Shown here: positions 39,157 to 52,374 of the stretch, piece after piece
Numbering within the stretch: position 1 is the first letter of the stretch
How the letters are laid out: each line of letters starts with the position of its first letter
Assembly (NCBI RefSeq): GCF_037975245.1
Contig: NC_092563.1
Span: 30,531,960-30,595,959 of the forward strand
Direction: 5' to 3'
Length of the DNA: 64,000 bases
DNA from: Apostichopus japonicus
Taxonomy: Eukaryota > Echinodermata > Holothuroidea > Aspidochirotida > Stichopodidae
Translations under genes and position numbers: made by a program
The notes under the pieces: model-generated
Seen by the model: only the letters and a program-made list of their open reading frames with translations
Told to the model about the DNA's origin: nothing
Databases searched by the model: none

Positions 39157-42100
39157 CTGTTGTTAAAGCAAAGCTTTAGCTGCATTTTATTACCAAAATT
39201 ACACAACCCTATATTCCACCTATTCGACTAGATTCACTGAAATTTACTAAGTTGGCAATTATGTTTCATACAAATGTTTCTTGCCAAATATGGTGTTAAT
39301 TACACCTAGTAATATGGCAATTGGTGACAGAAATCGTGACTCTTGCATGCCATAGAGGTGACACAGACATACATTCCACCTACAAACTTGTTAAAGTTGT
39401 TGTATTTATTACCTGCCGGGGATCAGTAATGATTTTCTTTTGGAGAGTAGCAAACTTTTTTGAGGTACTTTCTGTAATTGTGGCTTTAACACTATTTTAA
39501 GGTAACACTACATGCATTTCTTTATATGGCATGAGATAGTAAATGCATATTTATAGACAACAATTTAGATTAACATGATCATGTGTTTCTACATTTAATT
39601 AATTTCATAACCTTATTTGTTTCAAGTTCACATTGGTAGTAATGAATAAACTAAAGGACTTAACTATTTCACACTAGCAATCATTACCAATCACTAACAA
39701 TCAAGAATACGAACGGAAAATGAAAATGATTGTATACAATGCTATTTGAGCCACAATAATCAGGGATCTCTACGAATTACAATATATCTCTCGCCATTTA
39801 GTATTAGTCACCACATTAGGTATTCTCCTGTCCCTAGGCGGAGACCTTGGAAAAGGTGTAATTACTGACTGCCAATCAAGAACAAGTGACTTTGGCAGTC
39901 CATGAAATCAAAATTAGAACAATCATCCATATTTTCTGATCAATGCTGCAGACACACATCTGGTAAGATAAAGGGTCAGAGCATTTTGCTAAGCTACTGT
40001 ACATCAAGTGAAAAATTGAAGTCTGAATGTCACATGTTCTATGTGCCTGATTACTATATGCTTGTCCTTGACATACATGTATACCGTCTAACGACTTTAT
40101 GTTAATTTAACCCCTAAACTGAACTCATTCCATTGATGCAATGTTAATTATGACAGCTTCAATAACAATGACCAAATTCAATCACTAGATTTGTTTTCTT
40201 TTTCTGAATCTTGGTGCTGACTGCAGCCCTCCAGAAAATCCATGTATATTTCGGTCAATGGAGAACTGTGTTGCATAATTCTCATGATGCATTTGCTCAA
40301 TAAACAGGAATATAAATGCTCTAATTTGCATTAAGTTCGACTTCTCTTTGAACGTATTACATTCATTCTTTCAATTGAAAAGACAGTTATACGTCCCTGG
40401 GGTATGTACAAATTAAGGATGAACCAATTTTTGCCCTTTTTTTAAAAACATTTTTTTAACAGTGATTGATGGACTCTGTAATTTATGACTTTATCTCTTA
40501 TCAAAGCAATACTAGGTTTATACTTGTCAACTATGCTGGCACATTTATGTACTGTATATGGACTCATGTGAATGCAGACAATGGATGTATGCTCATGCTT
40601 GCATGGAGACACACAATCAAATACATCCACCCTCCAGTCATTTCTTTGATAGAGAGCGATTTACTTCTGCAGTCCTCATATCTATACACATGCGACTCAT
40701 ACTATCCTAACATGGAGTAAATATATAACCAAGACAGCCTCATATGTTATGATTTAGATTATATTATTGTTTAATGTGTTTTCATCAACATAGGTGAATT
40801 GGCTATGAAAATTCAGGGAAGGCTAAACATTGATAGAAGTAGTCATTGAAATGTTCAAAATATATATTCATAACGATGGTTTATCATTCATGAATATCAA
40901 TTGATTCTTGGATCATCTCTCATATTGTAACTCCTTAAAGGAGACACAAATCCTACCATCAATATTGGTCTGTGTAGAATGTGTGAGAGATAACTGTCAT
41001 GAACAACTTTTCCATACAGCTAAGAAAAATCAGACTCCATTTGGGGGATATCACAGATTTAATGTTCTTCAAACACAAGACTGAAGACTTGAACAAATAT
41101 TACATCCTTGAGCCATATGCACTTCAATTTTTTTTCCTTATTTATTACAATGTTTATTTTCTGTAATGAAGATGGGCTTTGCAGTGCTGAATCTAAAATA
41201 TGAAACTTTTTAACATAACCTATGACACCGGTTTCAGTGTCAACACTGTTAACAGTCTACCTTGGAAATATGAAACAGAAAACCAAAGAGAAAACTATGA
41301 CATCAAAGATTTACAAAATGACAGCTCCTAGACCAGACCTTTAAACTAAAAGTTGTTCTTCACAAGATATTTGTCATAATATGCCCAACATGGTTGGGTT
41401 TGTGTCCTCTGGAGTTATGAGACCAAAATATGGACATGGTAGGTACCCTAGAATTACCTCCTAAGATTGAACATTGCTACTGACCAGACAGCAAAACTGC
41501 AGTGTGGTTTCGATGATGCTACATGAATAATCTTATATGAATGTGATACAATAGGCTGTAGGGTATAGCCAGGAGGAATAACAAACTTCAAAGTAGTCCA
41601 GCAAAAAGCATTGAGATATGACAAACAATATTCACATTGGCAGCTTGTATTCAGCATACAGATATAAAGACAACAGGGGTCTTCTCAGGCCTTGATAAAT
41701 ATTTTTTAAAGTACTCGCTATTTGGGGACCGTGACTAAAAATATACTTGCAAAAACGCACAATTCACTCGGCACTATGAATGCTGTTCAAGTCTCCATGG
41801 TACAGATCTACAATATCAATACTTGCTGTGAACAAAGAGGAGGCACTTGGGCAGATACATGGTGCTACGTAGTTGCACATTGGAAAATTACGTTCCTGTG
41901 CAGTGTGAAATTTAAACTTTTTCCACCATATTGTAAGGGTTGAAAAAAGCAAAACATGTCGCAGTATCATAAATAAGCAGCTAGGCCAATTGCAGTGTCT
42001 CAAACAATTAAAAAAAAAATATCTGCAAAAGTACCTACGAAGATAGCTTATCTTAGGGCTCCCAATTACTACTCATGTATACAGTAGCTAGGTGTACGCG

Positions 42101-42882
42101 AGTCCTAAGCCTATACAGTACCTCACTGCTTCTTTGAACCGCTATGGGCGACTTTGTACTTTCTCCAAATTATTTACCTTGTCTTTTAGCTGCAGATTGG
42201 AGCACGAAAAAAAGAGTAAAGAGTACAATGATTGCTTAGTGCCTATCCAAAATTTAAATTTTTAAAGAAGAACATTTTGTTCCCTTTCACATGTAAGTAA
42301 TCAAGCACAGACCAAGAAGGAGAATTAACAGGAAATTTAAATCAGAACTGAACTGGAACTGACCAGCCAAAAATCGCCACATTTTGACTAACCTAATCTT
42401 ATTTCCTTTTTCCCTCTTCCTCTCCCCCCCCCCCCCCCCTCCTCCTTCTTTACTACTGGAATCCTATGTTATTGTATAACTCTTCTCAGACTCTACTTGC
42501 CTCAGTTTTACAAGAACACTCACAGAGTAGTAAACTTGTAGCACTTATATCTAATCTAACAAACTTTTAGAATGTTATCACATTTCCAAAAAAACTGGTG
42601 GGTGATTAATTGCTCAGGGCCCTTTCAACATTTTCTCCTGAAAGTGGCTTCAACTTCTTCTTATCATGAGTTTTAACCCTGCATGAGCAGGTAGGTCAAG
42701 AACTGTAGCATTTGCAGTCTCTTAAGCTGGAGACCAGCTCAGGTAGGCTCAGATCTAAATTGACACTCTGAAAGGAGAGCCATATCTTGCCATAATTTGA
42801 CTTTTAATTTATTTGCAATATTCAACCTTGTTTTAAAGCTTAGAAGCTGCTGATCTTGCTAATGAATTAAAGAACAAGTTAC
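39157..42882 (-). other. Inferred intron between the two minus-strand exons
   Basis: About 3.7 kb, bounded on the minus strand by GTAACTTG at the donor side and AACAG at the acceptor side. It contains an interspersed repeat at 40950-41100 (also at 25297-25395) and a C16 tract at 42424-42439. Open frames inside (for example 41454-41657 minus and 41722-41943 plus) are unsupported. Confidence 0.45.
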
Positions 42883-43120
42883 CTTGAGAATTGGATCTAG
42901 CCTCAGGAGTGATCCGTTGCACTGGAACTTCAGGTGAACCACTAGTGAGGAGCCCCCTATGAGATTCTGGGATCAGGTTTGACTCTGAAGTAGGGGAAGA
43001 GTAATGGTGGTTGTGATGACGAAGACTGGTGTTATTGTCCTTCTCACCATCACTGTCACTGTCAATTACGATTACTGAGTCACTCTTAGCCTTACTATTG
43101 GGATCGCCTTTATCATTACT
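42883..43120 (-). CDS. Coding exon, acidic/disordered protein with SIM-like motif
   Basis: On the minus strand a good acceptor (CTTCATCTTTTCAG) precedes 238 bp that are open in one frame: 79 codons plus one base, with a consensus-like donor CTCAAG|GTAACTTG. The peptide starts SNDKGDPNSKAK and then has VIVIDSDSDGE, a hydrophobic core followed by Ser/Asp/Glu, the classic layout of a SUMO-interacting motif. A His-rich RHHNHHY and a Ser/Pro-rich segment follow, ending TPEARSNSQ. The composition suggests an intrinsically disordered part of a nuclear protein. The gene cannot be named. The reading phase joins correctly to the exon at 39119-39156. Confidence 0.75.
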
Positions 43121-43536
43121 CTGAAAAGATGAAGAGAAAACAAGTACTTAAGACTGAAATATGATTACACTATAACCAATACTGAATTTTCTTGAAGAAA
43201 CAAAACTTGCAATTATTATTAATTTCATTTTATAATGTATTTGGCAATGGCAAATGATGAAGCCTTGTACTTAAGCATATAAGAAAAGATTAGCAACATT
43301 CCAAATGTATCATATATCAAGTGGATGTACACACCAAGATTACCGAAGGAAAGGAAAGAATTTGCCAAAAATTTTCTATGAGGATATCAAATACCACCCA
43401 CATTGATCCATTTCCTCAGATTTTCTGGGAAAAAAAATTCTTTCCAAAGAAGTGAATCTAGTGTAAAAAGCAAGTTATTAAGATGGTTTTCAATCAGCAG
43501 TGTACAGTATTTAGTAAATTCACTATTTTCGGTATG
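43121..43536. other. Probable intron of the minus-strand gene
   Basis: Upstream (in transcript sense) of exon 42883-43120. No further exon could be found with confidence up to 64000. Confidence 0.35.
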
Positions 43537-43735
43537 TAAGGTACGATGTCAAACGAAAATGCTGCAGCAGCTTCAAAATCCTGCTCAGTTAGGATGAGAA
43601 TCAATAACAATGAAAGATATCTCTGCTGACTTGCAGTGTCTATTGTTTGAAACTGTGGAGCACTAAATGTCCTATGCAGCCTGGATGCTGGCAGCTGCAG
43701 CCCCCTCAGCATTTTACTTTTGACATGGTACTAAA
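43537..43735. mobile_element. MITE-like element, copy 1
   Basis: Terminal inverted repeats: GTACGATGTCAAA-CGAAAATGCTG at the left, and the complement of GTACCATGTCAAAAGTAAAATGCTG at the right. It is about 195 bp and non-coding. The interior matches 60497-60690 in inverted orientation, including TGCAGCCTGGATGCTGGCAG and GATATCTCTGCTGACTTGCA. Confidence 0.75.
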
Positions 43736-45230
43736 CTGGAGTGTGTGTTGTCTGTCAATAATCAATCTCTACAAAACATCAAATTTCCCTTCATTTGAAA
43801 TTTTTAAATAAAATATGAGATGCTCACATTAGATAATCATGAATTATGGTAAGTCTGAGAAATGAAGATATTTCCCCCAAACTTTTTGTAAGCAGCAGGC
43901 ATATTCAAAGACTGTTCCTATCTTATGGTTCAGCTGTACAGCCAGCATCCAAGCTTTCTAAAAATATCAAGATTTTACTTTTCAAACTGAAGTTTAACCT
44001 TCACCCAATAATATTCAGTCACTCATATTATTCACTTTTGCATAACCTGTTATATATGATACAATACAGTGTATAAACCAAATGAAGCATTGATTTGTAC
44101 CCTCACCCACTTCAACCACTCACTAGTCCTGTATGTTTCATTAAAGCTATATGGATACGTCCGCTCTGTGGATCAAGGGCTCTCCAAAACCGTGGATGTG
44201 TACACATACAACATCATGACAAGCATAAGTAATATCTCAACAAAACACAAACACAGACACAAACACACAAAATAACCTATAAGCAAATGTACAATCTTTC
44301 ATATTCTCTTTTATCCAAGTTTAAGACAGATATTTCCATAAACACTTCTGGTCTGCTCTTAAGACTTAAATCACGCAGAAGTGTAACTGCAGCAAAACTC
44401 ATGTTTGACTTGTTTAAAGTGTACTTTTGTGTTGGGAGTAACTAAATACACACCAGCAGACTATGTGCCGTCTAGCAGTAGAAAAGAAAGAATGAACTAT
44501 TTGGTGGGACCTATTTGTGGACTTGTTATTCTGAACTTGAGCGAAGTAGGTAACATAATGGAAATTTTATTTTGAGAAAAAACACATTCATGGCCAACAA
44601 CCCTTGAGGCATTGACCTTTAATCTCTCTCCCATGCTACAGCAAAATTTTCAAATTTCTTTTAACATCAGAGAATAGCTTAGAGCAAGTTTGAACGCTGA
44701 CAACTTGTAAGATAAAATCTGGATTCTTTCAATGCTAGTAATATGCAACAATATTTTTGTTGTTATTGTTGCTTTTGTAGCACCCCTAATATTTCCCAAT
44801 AGTAGTGTCTATAGTTTTGTCCCCCTTTTTAATATACCCTTCCCCTTCACTTTTATTTTTTCCATTTTCCTTTTAACTAATTGTGGTATTTTCTGGTAAC
44901 ACTCACACCTGCTAGAAGGACCATTAAGCCCCTGTGTGGTCTGGTTCCACATTAAGGTTACTCCAAGGTTACACTAAGCTAGTGACCACTTATCTGTCAT
45001 TCCCTACATTAAAAGACCAGGCCTTGCCTTATTTCTCCCTTAAGTGTAGTAAGTATGTTCACACTCTTTGGAATCTCTGGTGGAGTAAGTTAAAGATGTG
45101 GGAAGACAGTTTGTCTACTTCCTGGAGTATTGGTAGCCAGTCTAAGTAAAATCTTGTCTGGTAGGGTGGGATAACAACCTTCCCTTTGTTCAAAGAATGG
45201 CTTAAAACAGCTAAGTTTGCAAGCGACTCT
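43736..45230. other. Non-coding stretch
   Basis: AT-rich with a CAAACACAGACACAAACACAC run near 44250. Open frames are short and unsupported. The T-rich 44750-44890 segment precedes the LTR-like region. Confidence 0.35.
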
Positions 45231-45323
45231 ACCATTCACCAAGACACTCCAAGCTGCCATGCACCTGGCTGTACCAAACTGTTCCGGTTTCATTAGAAAT
45301 TAATTTCATTAATTTCTACACAG
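45231..45323 (+). repeat. 93-bp direct repeat, copy 1
   Basis: Matches 46933-47025 without a visible difference, starting ACCATTCACCAAGACACTCC and ending AATTTCTACACAG. Followed by GTAAGAG, so the junction reads as a splice-like CAG|GTAAG. Confidence 0.9.
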
Positions 45324-47690
45324 GTAAGAGTTCATCTTTTGACTTTGCCCCAGGCCCCTCAGTAGCTTGTTCATTTTCATTGTGCATACATAGTGTATTT
45401 TACTTGCAAATGTATTCATGTTAGTTCTGTGCTGGCAATGTGCACACAGAATATTTAGCAGCCCCCATTAAGTGTAATTGTGTTGCATTTACTATTTACT
45501 ACATTTATCCTGTGATGGCTACATGCACACAGACTATGTATTTATTATGTTGTTCCTGTGATGGCTACATGCACACAGACTTTAATTATTAATTAAACGT
45601 TTTGTACCTGTAATGGCTATAGAGAGTCTACAGGTGAAACCATTATTATTGTTATCCGTTGTTTATAGTATGTTATTACGGTTGATTATGGCACTTATAA
45701 TGCCCTCAACCTTTGCCATCTTGTGTATTGTTATGATCTAACCTGCATTGAGTTAATGTAAGAGTATTGAAAGTACTTAGGTTATTTGGTCTAGCGAGAA
45801 TCCACATTTGGTATATTTATTTAGTTATTATGTACTCTTGCGATACGTCTAGCATTACCCGTTACTGTGATGTACTCATATTCGTATCTAGTTGTACTCA
45901 GTTTCCGCTATTTGAGCTATGTTTAGATCCCATGATGCAATGTTACACTTTTACTAGTTGCCATGGTGATAGGAATAGTTGAACTTCTGTTAACCGTTAT
46001 ATTGAATCAATCGTTGTATCAATATGTTAGTAGGCATATTGACTATTTTGTGAACCGAGACACTATTGTAGTTTTGTTGTTGTTTACTAGAATATTAGAG
46101 TATTGGCATGTATTTAGCCCTGTGAGTCACCCTTCACTGGTACAGACTCCATCTGACCAGATATTTACAGCAGATAAGCTAGGTGACATAGTCTCCGTTT
46201 TATAGCCTGCTCTTAGTCCCAGGGGACGCTTAGGTACCTGCAGCCTAACAAGAGGTGTCAGTTGCCATGGCAACCTGTGGTCTAAGCTAGTAAGAGGTGC
46301 ATGGGTTGAAGTACATAGTTAGTATACTACTGTTGTTGCTATTATTACTAGCTGAGGGATTTCCCCGGTAGTACATTATTTATACTTGCAGACTTCACGT
46401 AAGTCATAGAGGTTGTAATGATTTTAGAGTTAATCACTTGCCTCTATTTGGATATTGTTCATGGTGGAATTAGAGCAACCAGCTTCTAGTTATATATTGT
46501 TAACCTACGACATTCCTAGTTTATACTGCTATGCCGAATAGGGATAGACAGTTTCACTTATTTATGGAGCACTGTGTTATTGCTGTATGAGTAACATAGG
46601 CAAGTTGTTGTATGTTTAGCATCCAGTTGTGTATAAGTGTCTACGTCTCGGAAGGTTCACTTTATTTTAATACTTTACAGTTTACTTGTTGTCATGCCGA
46701 CCAGGCATGATGAGTGCATCATATATTTCACTCTTTATTAGGTGATCAGGTTGACATTTGCTTATACTATTTCATTATTGTTGTGTCACCCTTACTGATT
46801 ATCTTTGTTGTATATTATCGCATATTTTCATACTTATTTTAATTACTTAGTAATTGTTTGATTACTGTGGGAGATTGTTAATCCCCTTGCCCTTTGTTTG
46901 GTTTATTTTTATTGTGTTGGCAATGCATGGTGACCATTCACCAAGACACTCCAAGCTGCCATGCACCTGGCTGTACCAAACTGTTCCGGTTTCATTAGAA
47001 ATTAATTTCATTAATTTCTACACAGCTTTTATACATGTAGAACTTTGATGTAGTTTCACCTATTCGAGAGACCGTAATTATAGATGTCCTTATAGACGGC
47101 TATCTTAGACGCCGGAACCCCCACTCCTGGTCTGGGTAACCAAGGACGCATGATGCACCCCCACTAATAGACGTTATTCGTGGACTGAGGGACCAACCAT
47201 TATGCAGTAATACATACTAGATGAGATGAGCGACTCCCGAGTTATTAGTTTAGTAGGCCATTAGAATGTTAGGCCATGATGAATGTCATGTTTTAATCGT
47301 GTTTTAACTTACTTGTATTTCATACATTTTCATTTTGCATATCGTAATCTCTCTTTTATCGTATGGTGAATACATATTTACCCTGCAGATTACGATAGAT
47401 TATTGCGTTTGTCCTCATTTTTAATATACCGTGTCATTATATCTTCTCAAAGGCAGGCGACTCATCACAGATTTGAACCCCGCTTCCCTTGATCTAATGT
47501 ATCTCGTGGTTGCGTAACCAGCACATATTTAGTCAAAAAGCTAAGTGCTACACTTTCATTCTTTTATTAGCTCTTCATTCATCGCAATAGGTAATCTAAT
47601 TAACTTAACCCAACAAATACCTACAGATATTCTGCATTGAATACTATGAAATTCCCAATACATTTATGTAACAGTTGCGCCCAAATTTAG
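45324..47690 (+). mobile_element. LTR-like, T-rich block ending in a degraded primer-binding-like site
   Basis: A long T-rich, gene-free block. Two ~58-bp subrepeats with CCTGTGATGGCTACATGCAC lie at 45509-45580. The right end reads TTTATGTAACA at 47663-47673, then GTTGCGCCCAAATTTAG, which resembles the end of an LTR followed by a primer-binding site of the TTGGCGCCCAA type with one G lost. No internal gag-pol sequence follows, so it would be a truncated or solo LTR. The left boundary is unknown, and the assignment is inference. Confidence 0.3.
46933..47025 (+). repeat. 93-bp direct repeat, copy 2
   Basis: Identical by eye to 45231-45323, 1702 bp downstream, inside the LTR-like block. Flanks differ on both sides. 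Confidence 0.9.
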
Positions 47691-50374
47691 TTCTTTAAGC
47701 TTTACTTTAGTTTATGTTTAGTTATGTAGAAAAAAGGATCAGGAGGGACACTCAAGTCCCCATGAAGGACCCTATAGGAGAGGAAAAAAAAACTGAAGAC
47801 ACAAACACTCAGACCTGATCTTTATCTGAATGAGCAGTAGTATGGACTTCTCTTCCAACACTGCCTACATGCATGGCTCTGTGATGATGCAGCATCCATA
47901 TACAACTAGTAATTGTCACAAACAGAAAAGTTCTTTGAATAAAGCAAATAAAAACATAAAAAATAGCAACTACATAGATATATTTGTAATTCTTTCTTGA
48001 GTAACTTTAATTCAAATCTGAATATTTTGTTGATATTTATAAAGGGTTATTTTTAAACAGATGACGATAGATATCAACCAATTAATATTACATACTTATT
48101 TATTCCAGATTCTTCCATTTTGCACCTTAACTGATCTACAGTAATTCAATTATTGTCAATAGAAGATACACAGATGACCACAAGAAAAGAATAGTCATGG
48201 TTGCAAACTATAGACAAAATATAACTTCCACAGTTCAATTTCCTACCAAGGATTCTTCAGAAAGGTACGTTCAACTTTAAATGTAGAAGAATTTATTTTT
48301 CTTGGATACCAGCAAACTTGAATGCATTTGCCTACCAGCACAGCAGATATCAATATCACTCGCACTTTACGCAACATTTCAGTCATGGGAACAACAACCT
48401 CTGATAGGTTTTCATGCTGACTTTTGTGACACTACAGTAACTCAAATTCTCAATGCATTCAAAATGGGCTCTTAATTCAAGCACAATTGTAAATATAAAA
48501 GAATGTTTGCCATTCATTTCAAATTCTAGAGAGGTTATTTGCATTAGCAAGTTTTGGTCTAAGCACAGGCATTTCATATAAAAAAAAACCTTCAAAAAGT
48601 GCAAAGGAGATATCATATTCTCTGAAGAAGATCATTGCTATTTAATCATTTTATTCTCACTTTTATGCATTACAATCTCACCTTAAAGGATCAAAGCAGT
48701 AATCTATATCTTTAATGATAAAAAATAGTAAAAGTTTAGATCTTCACAGGTGACAAATCATTTAAACTTTTACTAGATTCTTAAATATGCTGCAATTTTT
48801 AGATCTTAGCACATGAATGATGCCTTCTATCTGCTGAATGTGAAAGAAAATCTGCAACATTACAAGACACTGCAGGTGTCCTTTTGTGAGAATAATCCTA
48901 CATATGTATAACAGCTGATCAAAACATAGCATATGCTCACCCAGCATCAGGAATGAACCTGTAATTACATGTGGCAAATATGTTGTCTGAACATGAGCTC
49001 TCATACTACACAAACTAATATTCAGGTAGATCATGACCTGAGACTACCGTAGGTTTTTAAGCTGCTGGTTACATTTACAACGTAAAGTCCCACGCACCGC
49101 CCCCCTCCTCCCACCCCCTACAATGCAAAGTACACCTGGGCACAAAACGTAAACAGTTAGGTTAATTTGTCATGTAACATATGTATCAAAACTTTGTTTT
49201 ATCTGTTATCTGTAATGAAAAACAAAGCATAGCTACTTTTGGTCCACAATAAATTTCATAGAAAACATACCAACAACTATAGAGTCTGTTTGGCATATTA
49301 ATTAAGGTCGGGCATGGATACGTATATACGTGACTGGTGGCGGGTAACAAAGTTACAAACACAAAGGCTGCGTTTTAGATTGAAGAGTATATTTACTATA
49401 GAATTAGAAAATGGTTGCCTTTCCAGACACAAGAAGAAGAAAAAATATGTTGTGAATTGCCCTCTGGCTAAATTTCATTCAATTTTGTTCTTTTGACATT
49501 TTACATGGCATTAAAATTGAAAACTGCGGTGGAAAGAGAGGTGAGCAACAGAAGGGGAGGGGGGAGGGAGGGAGGAAATAGAAAGTGGATCGAGGAAGGA
49601 GGGAGGAAGGATGGAGGAAGGATGGAGGAAGGAGAGAGAGAAGGGAGGTGAGACGTTATAGCTATGAATAGGAAAATTTCAAACCCCACAGACAAATAGC
49701 ATTCCTAATGGTGAATTCATCCTATTCCATTATGGTAGACCCCTCCAAACTTTCTATTCCTCTCCAAACCATGGAAGGATGATGACTTAACTGACAATTC
49801 AGGGGTGAATATAGCTTTGACTGATGAAACTGGAACAGTTTCTAATTTTTCTGATTTAATTTGCATTCAGTTCTTTACTGCATTAATTTGTGTGTATAAC
49901 TTTCAACACCTTTGTTTTTATCAGTGGTTACCTCTATGTGGGATATATATTAGCATTGGTTTGTATTATCTGGTTGAATAAAGACATGCCTTCAATGTAT
50001 AACAGCTTAATATATTCAATAAGGTATGAGGCAGCAAAAAAAGTAGAACAGTAAGGACCCCTTTATCTCCAACCAAGATGTGACCTTTTGTAGGGCCTCT
50101 CACTATATACATGATACATCTTACCCTCTGGTAATCATTCCTACAGGACCTACTGTACCTGTACTAGAAATGTGACAAGATTGAACAACACGGTGGTAAA
50201 GTTTCACTGTAGCTTTAGTTCTCTTACAGAACAAAGTTTAATGACAAAAATTCAAGTTAAATTGGATACTTTAAAACCATAGGCTCTGTTTCATTTCTAC
50301 GTACTATAACTTAATAATTGACAAATTGTTTATAATTCTCATCTAACTTACAATTTGTCTTTTTATAGCTTAAA
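47691..50374. other. Non-coding stretch with G-rich purine tract
   Basis: 49530-49650 is an almost pure purine tract on the plus strand (GGGGAGGGGGGAGGGAGGGAGG near 49554, then GGAAGGA repeats) with G-quadruplex potential. The rest shows no supported exon. Confidence 0.45.
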
Positions 50375-50475
50375 CGGTAACATCTCAGGTCATAATTGGT
50401 ACTAGGCAGGTAGATATGGCTATAAATCGGTAACATCTCATGTCATAATTGGTACTAGGCAGGTAGATATGGCTA
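50375..50475. repeat. 53-bp tandem duplication
   Basis: Two copies of CGGTAACATCTCAGGTCATA...GGTAGATATGGCTA, differing at one base (CAGGTC/CATGTC). Confidence 0.9.
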
Positions 50476-50599
50476 GTATTGTAACATAGTTGCCAGCTGT
50501 AAGTTCATACTCGCAATCATGGATTTGTACTCATTGCCGGGTACACTTAATTGAGAAATCTAACAGAGACACTGATGCAGAGTAGTAGAGAAAGAGTGC

Positions 50600-52366
50600 A
50601 CTAGTTACTTACACTGACAGCCTTTCTAATCATATTGATAGCCTTTGTACTCATACTATCAGCTATTGTACTCATACTATCAGCCTTTGTAAGTATTCAC
50701 ACTGACAGCCTTTGTAAGTATTCACAATGACAGCCTTTCTAATCATATTGATAGCCTTTGTACTCATACTATCAGCTTTTGTACTCAAACTACAGCTTTT
50801 GTACTCATACTATCAGCCTTTTTAAGTATTCACACTTACAGCCTTTGTAAGTATTCACACTGACAGCCTTTCTAATCATATTGATAGCCTTTGTACTCAT
50901 ACTATCAGCTTTTGTACTCATACTACAGCTTTTGTACTCATACTATCAGCCTTTGTAAGTATTCACACTGACAGCCTTTGAAAGTATTCACACTGACAAC
51001 CTTTCTAATCATATTGATAGCCTTTGTACTCATACTATCAGCTTTTGTACTCATAATATCAGCCTTTGTAAGTATTCACACTGACAGCCTTTGTAAGTAT
51101 TCACACTGACAGCCTTTGTAAGTATTCACACTGACAGCCTTTCTAATCACACTGACAGCCTTTGTACTCACACTATCAGCTTTGGTACTCATAATATCAG
51201 CCTTTGTAAGTATTCACACTGACAGCCTTTGTAAGTATTCACACTGACAGCCTTCTAATCATATTGATAGCCTTTGTACTCATACTATCAGCTTTGGTAC
51301 TCATAATATCAGCCTTTGTAAGTATTCACACTGACAGCCTTTGTAAGTATTCACACTGACAGCCTTTCTAATCACACTGACAGCCTTTGTACTCATACTA
51401 TCAGCTTTTGTACTCCTACTATCAGCTTTAGTACTCATATCATCAGCCTTCGTTTTGAACTCACACTGACAGCCTTTGTACTCAAAATGACAGCCTTTGA
51501 AGTCACAATCAGCCTTTGTTCGCATTCCATCAGCCTTTGTAAGGACTAACACTGACAGTCTTTGTACTCACACTATCAGCTTTTGTACTCATACCATCAA
51601 CCTAAAGTACTCACACTGACAGCCTTTATACTCAAGCTGACAGCCTTTGAAGTCACACTATCAGCATTTGTTTGCATACCATCAGCCTTTGTAAGTACTA
51701 ACACTGACAGTCTTTGTACTCACACTATCAGCTTTTGTACTCATAATATCAGCCTTTGTAAGTATTCACACTGACAGCCTTTGGACTCAAACTGACAGCC
51801 TTTGAAGTCACACAATCAGCCTTTGTTCGCATTCCATCAGCCTTTGTAAGTACTAACACTGACAGTCTTTGTACTCACACTATCAGCTTTGGTACTCATA
51901 TCATCAGCCTTTGTAAGTATTCACACTGACAGCCTTTGGACTCAAACTGACAGCCTTTGAAGTCACACAATCAGCCTTTGTTCGCATTCCATCAGCCTTT
52001 GTAAGTACTAACACTGACAGTCTTTGTACTCACACTATCAGCTTTGGTACTCATATCATTAGCCTTTGTAAGTATTCACACTGACAGCCTTTGGACTCAA
52101 ACTGACAGCCTTTGAAGTCACACAATCAGCCTTTGTTCGCATACCATCAGCCTTTGTAAGTACTAACACTGACAGTCTTTGTACTCACACTATCAGGTTT
52201 TGTACTCATACCATCAACCTAAAGTACTCACACTGACAGCCTTTATAATCATAATGAAAGTCTCTGTACTCATACTGACAGCCTTTGTACTCACACTATC
52301 AGTTTTTGTACTCATACCATCAGTCTTTTTACTCATACTGACAACATTTCTAATCATACTAATAGC
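50600..52366. repeat. Degenerate 21-25-bp minisatellite
   Basis: Units alternate between GACAGCCTTTGTAAGTATTC + ACACT (25 bp) and ATCAGCCTTTGTACTCATACT (21 bp), with variants TTGAAGTCACA and TTTGTTCGCATTCC. Larger blocks of about 150-170 bp recur at 51560-51720, 51720-51870, 51870-52030 and 52030-52190. The array continues at 53592-53650 beyond the hAT insertion. Confidence 0.92.
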
Positions 52367-52374
52367 CTTTTTAC

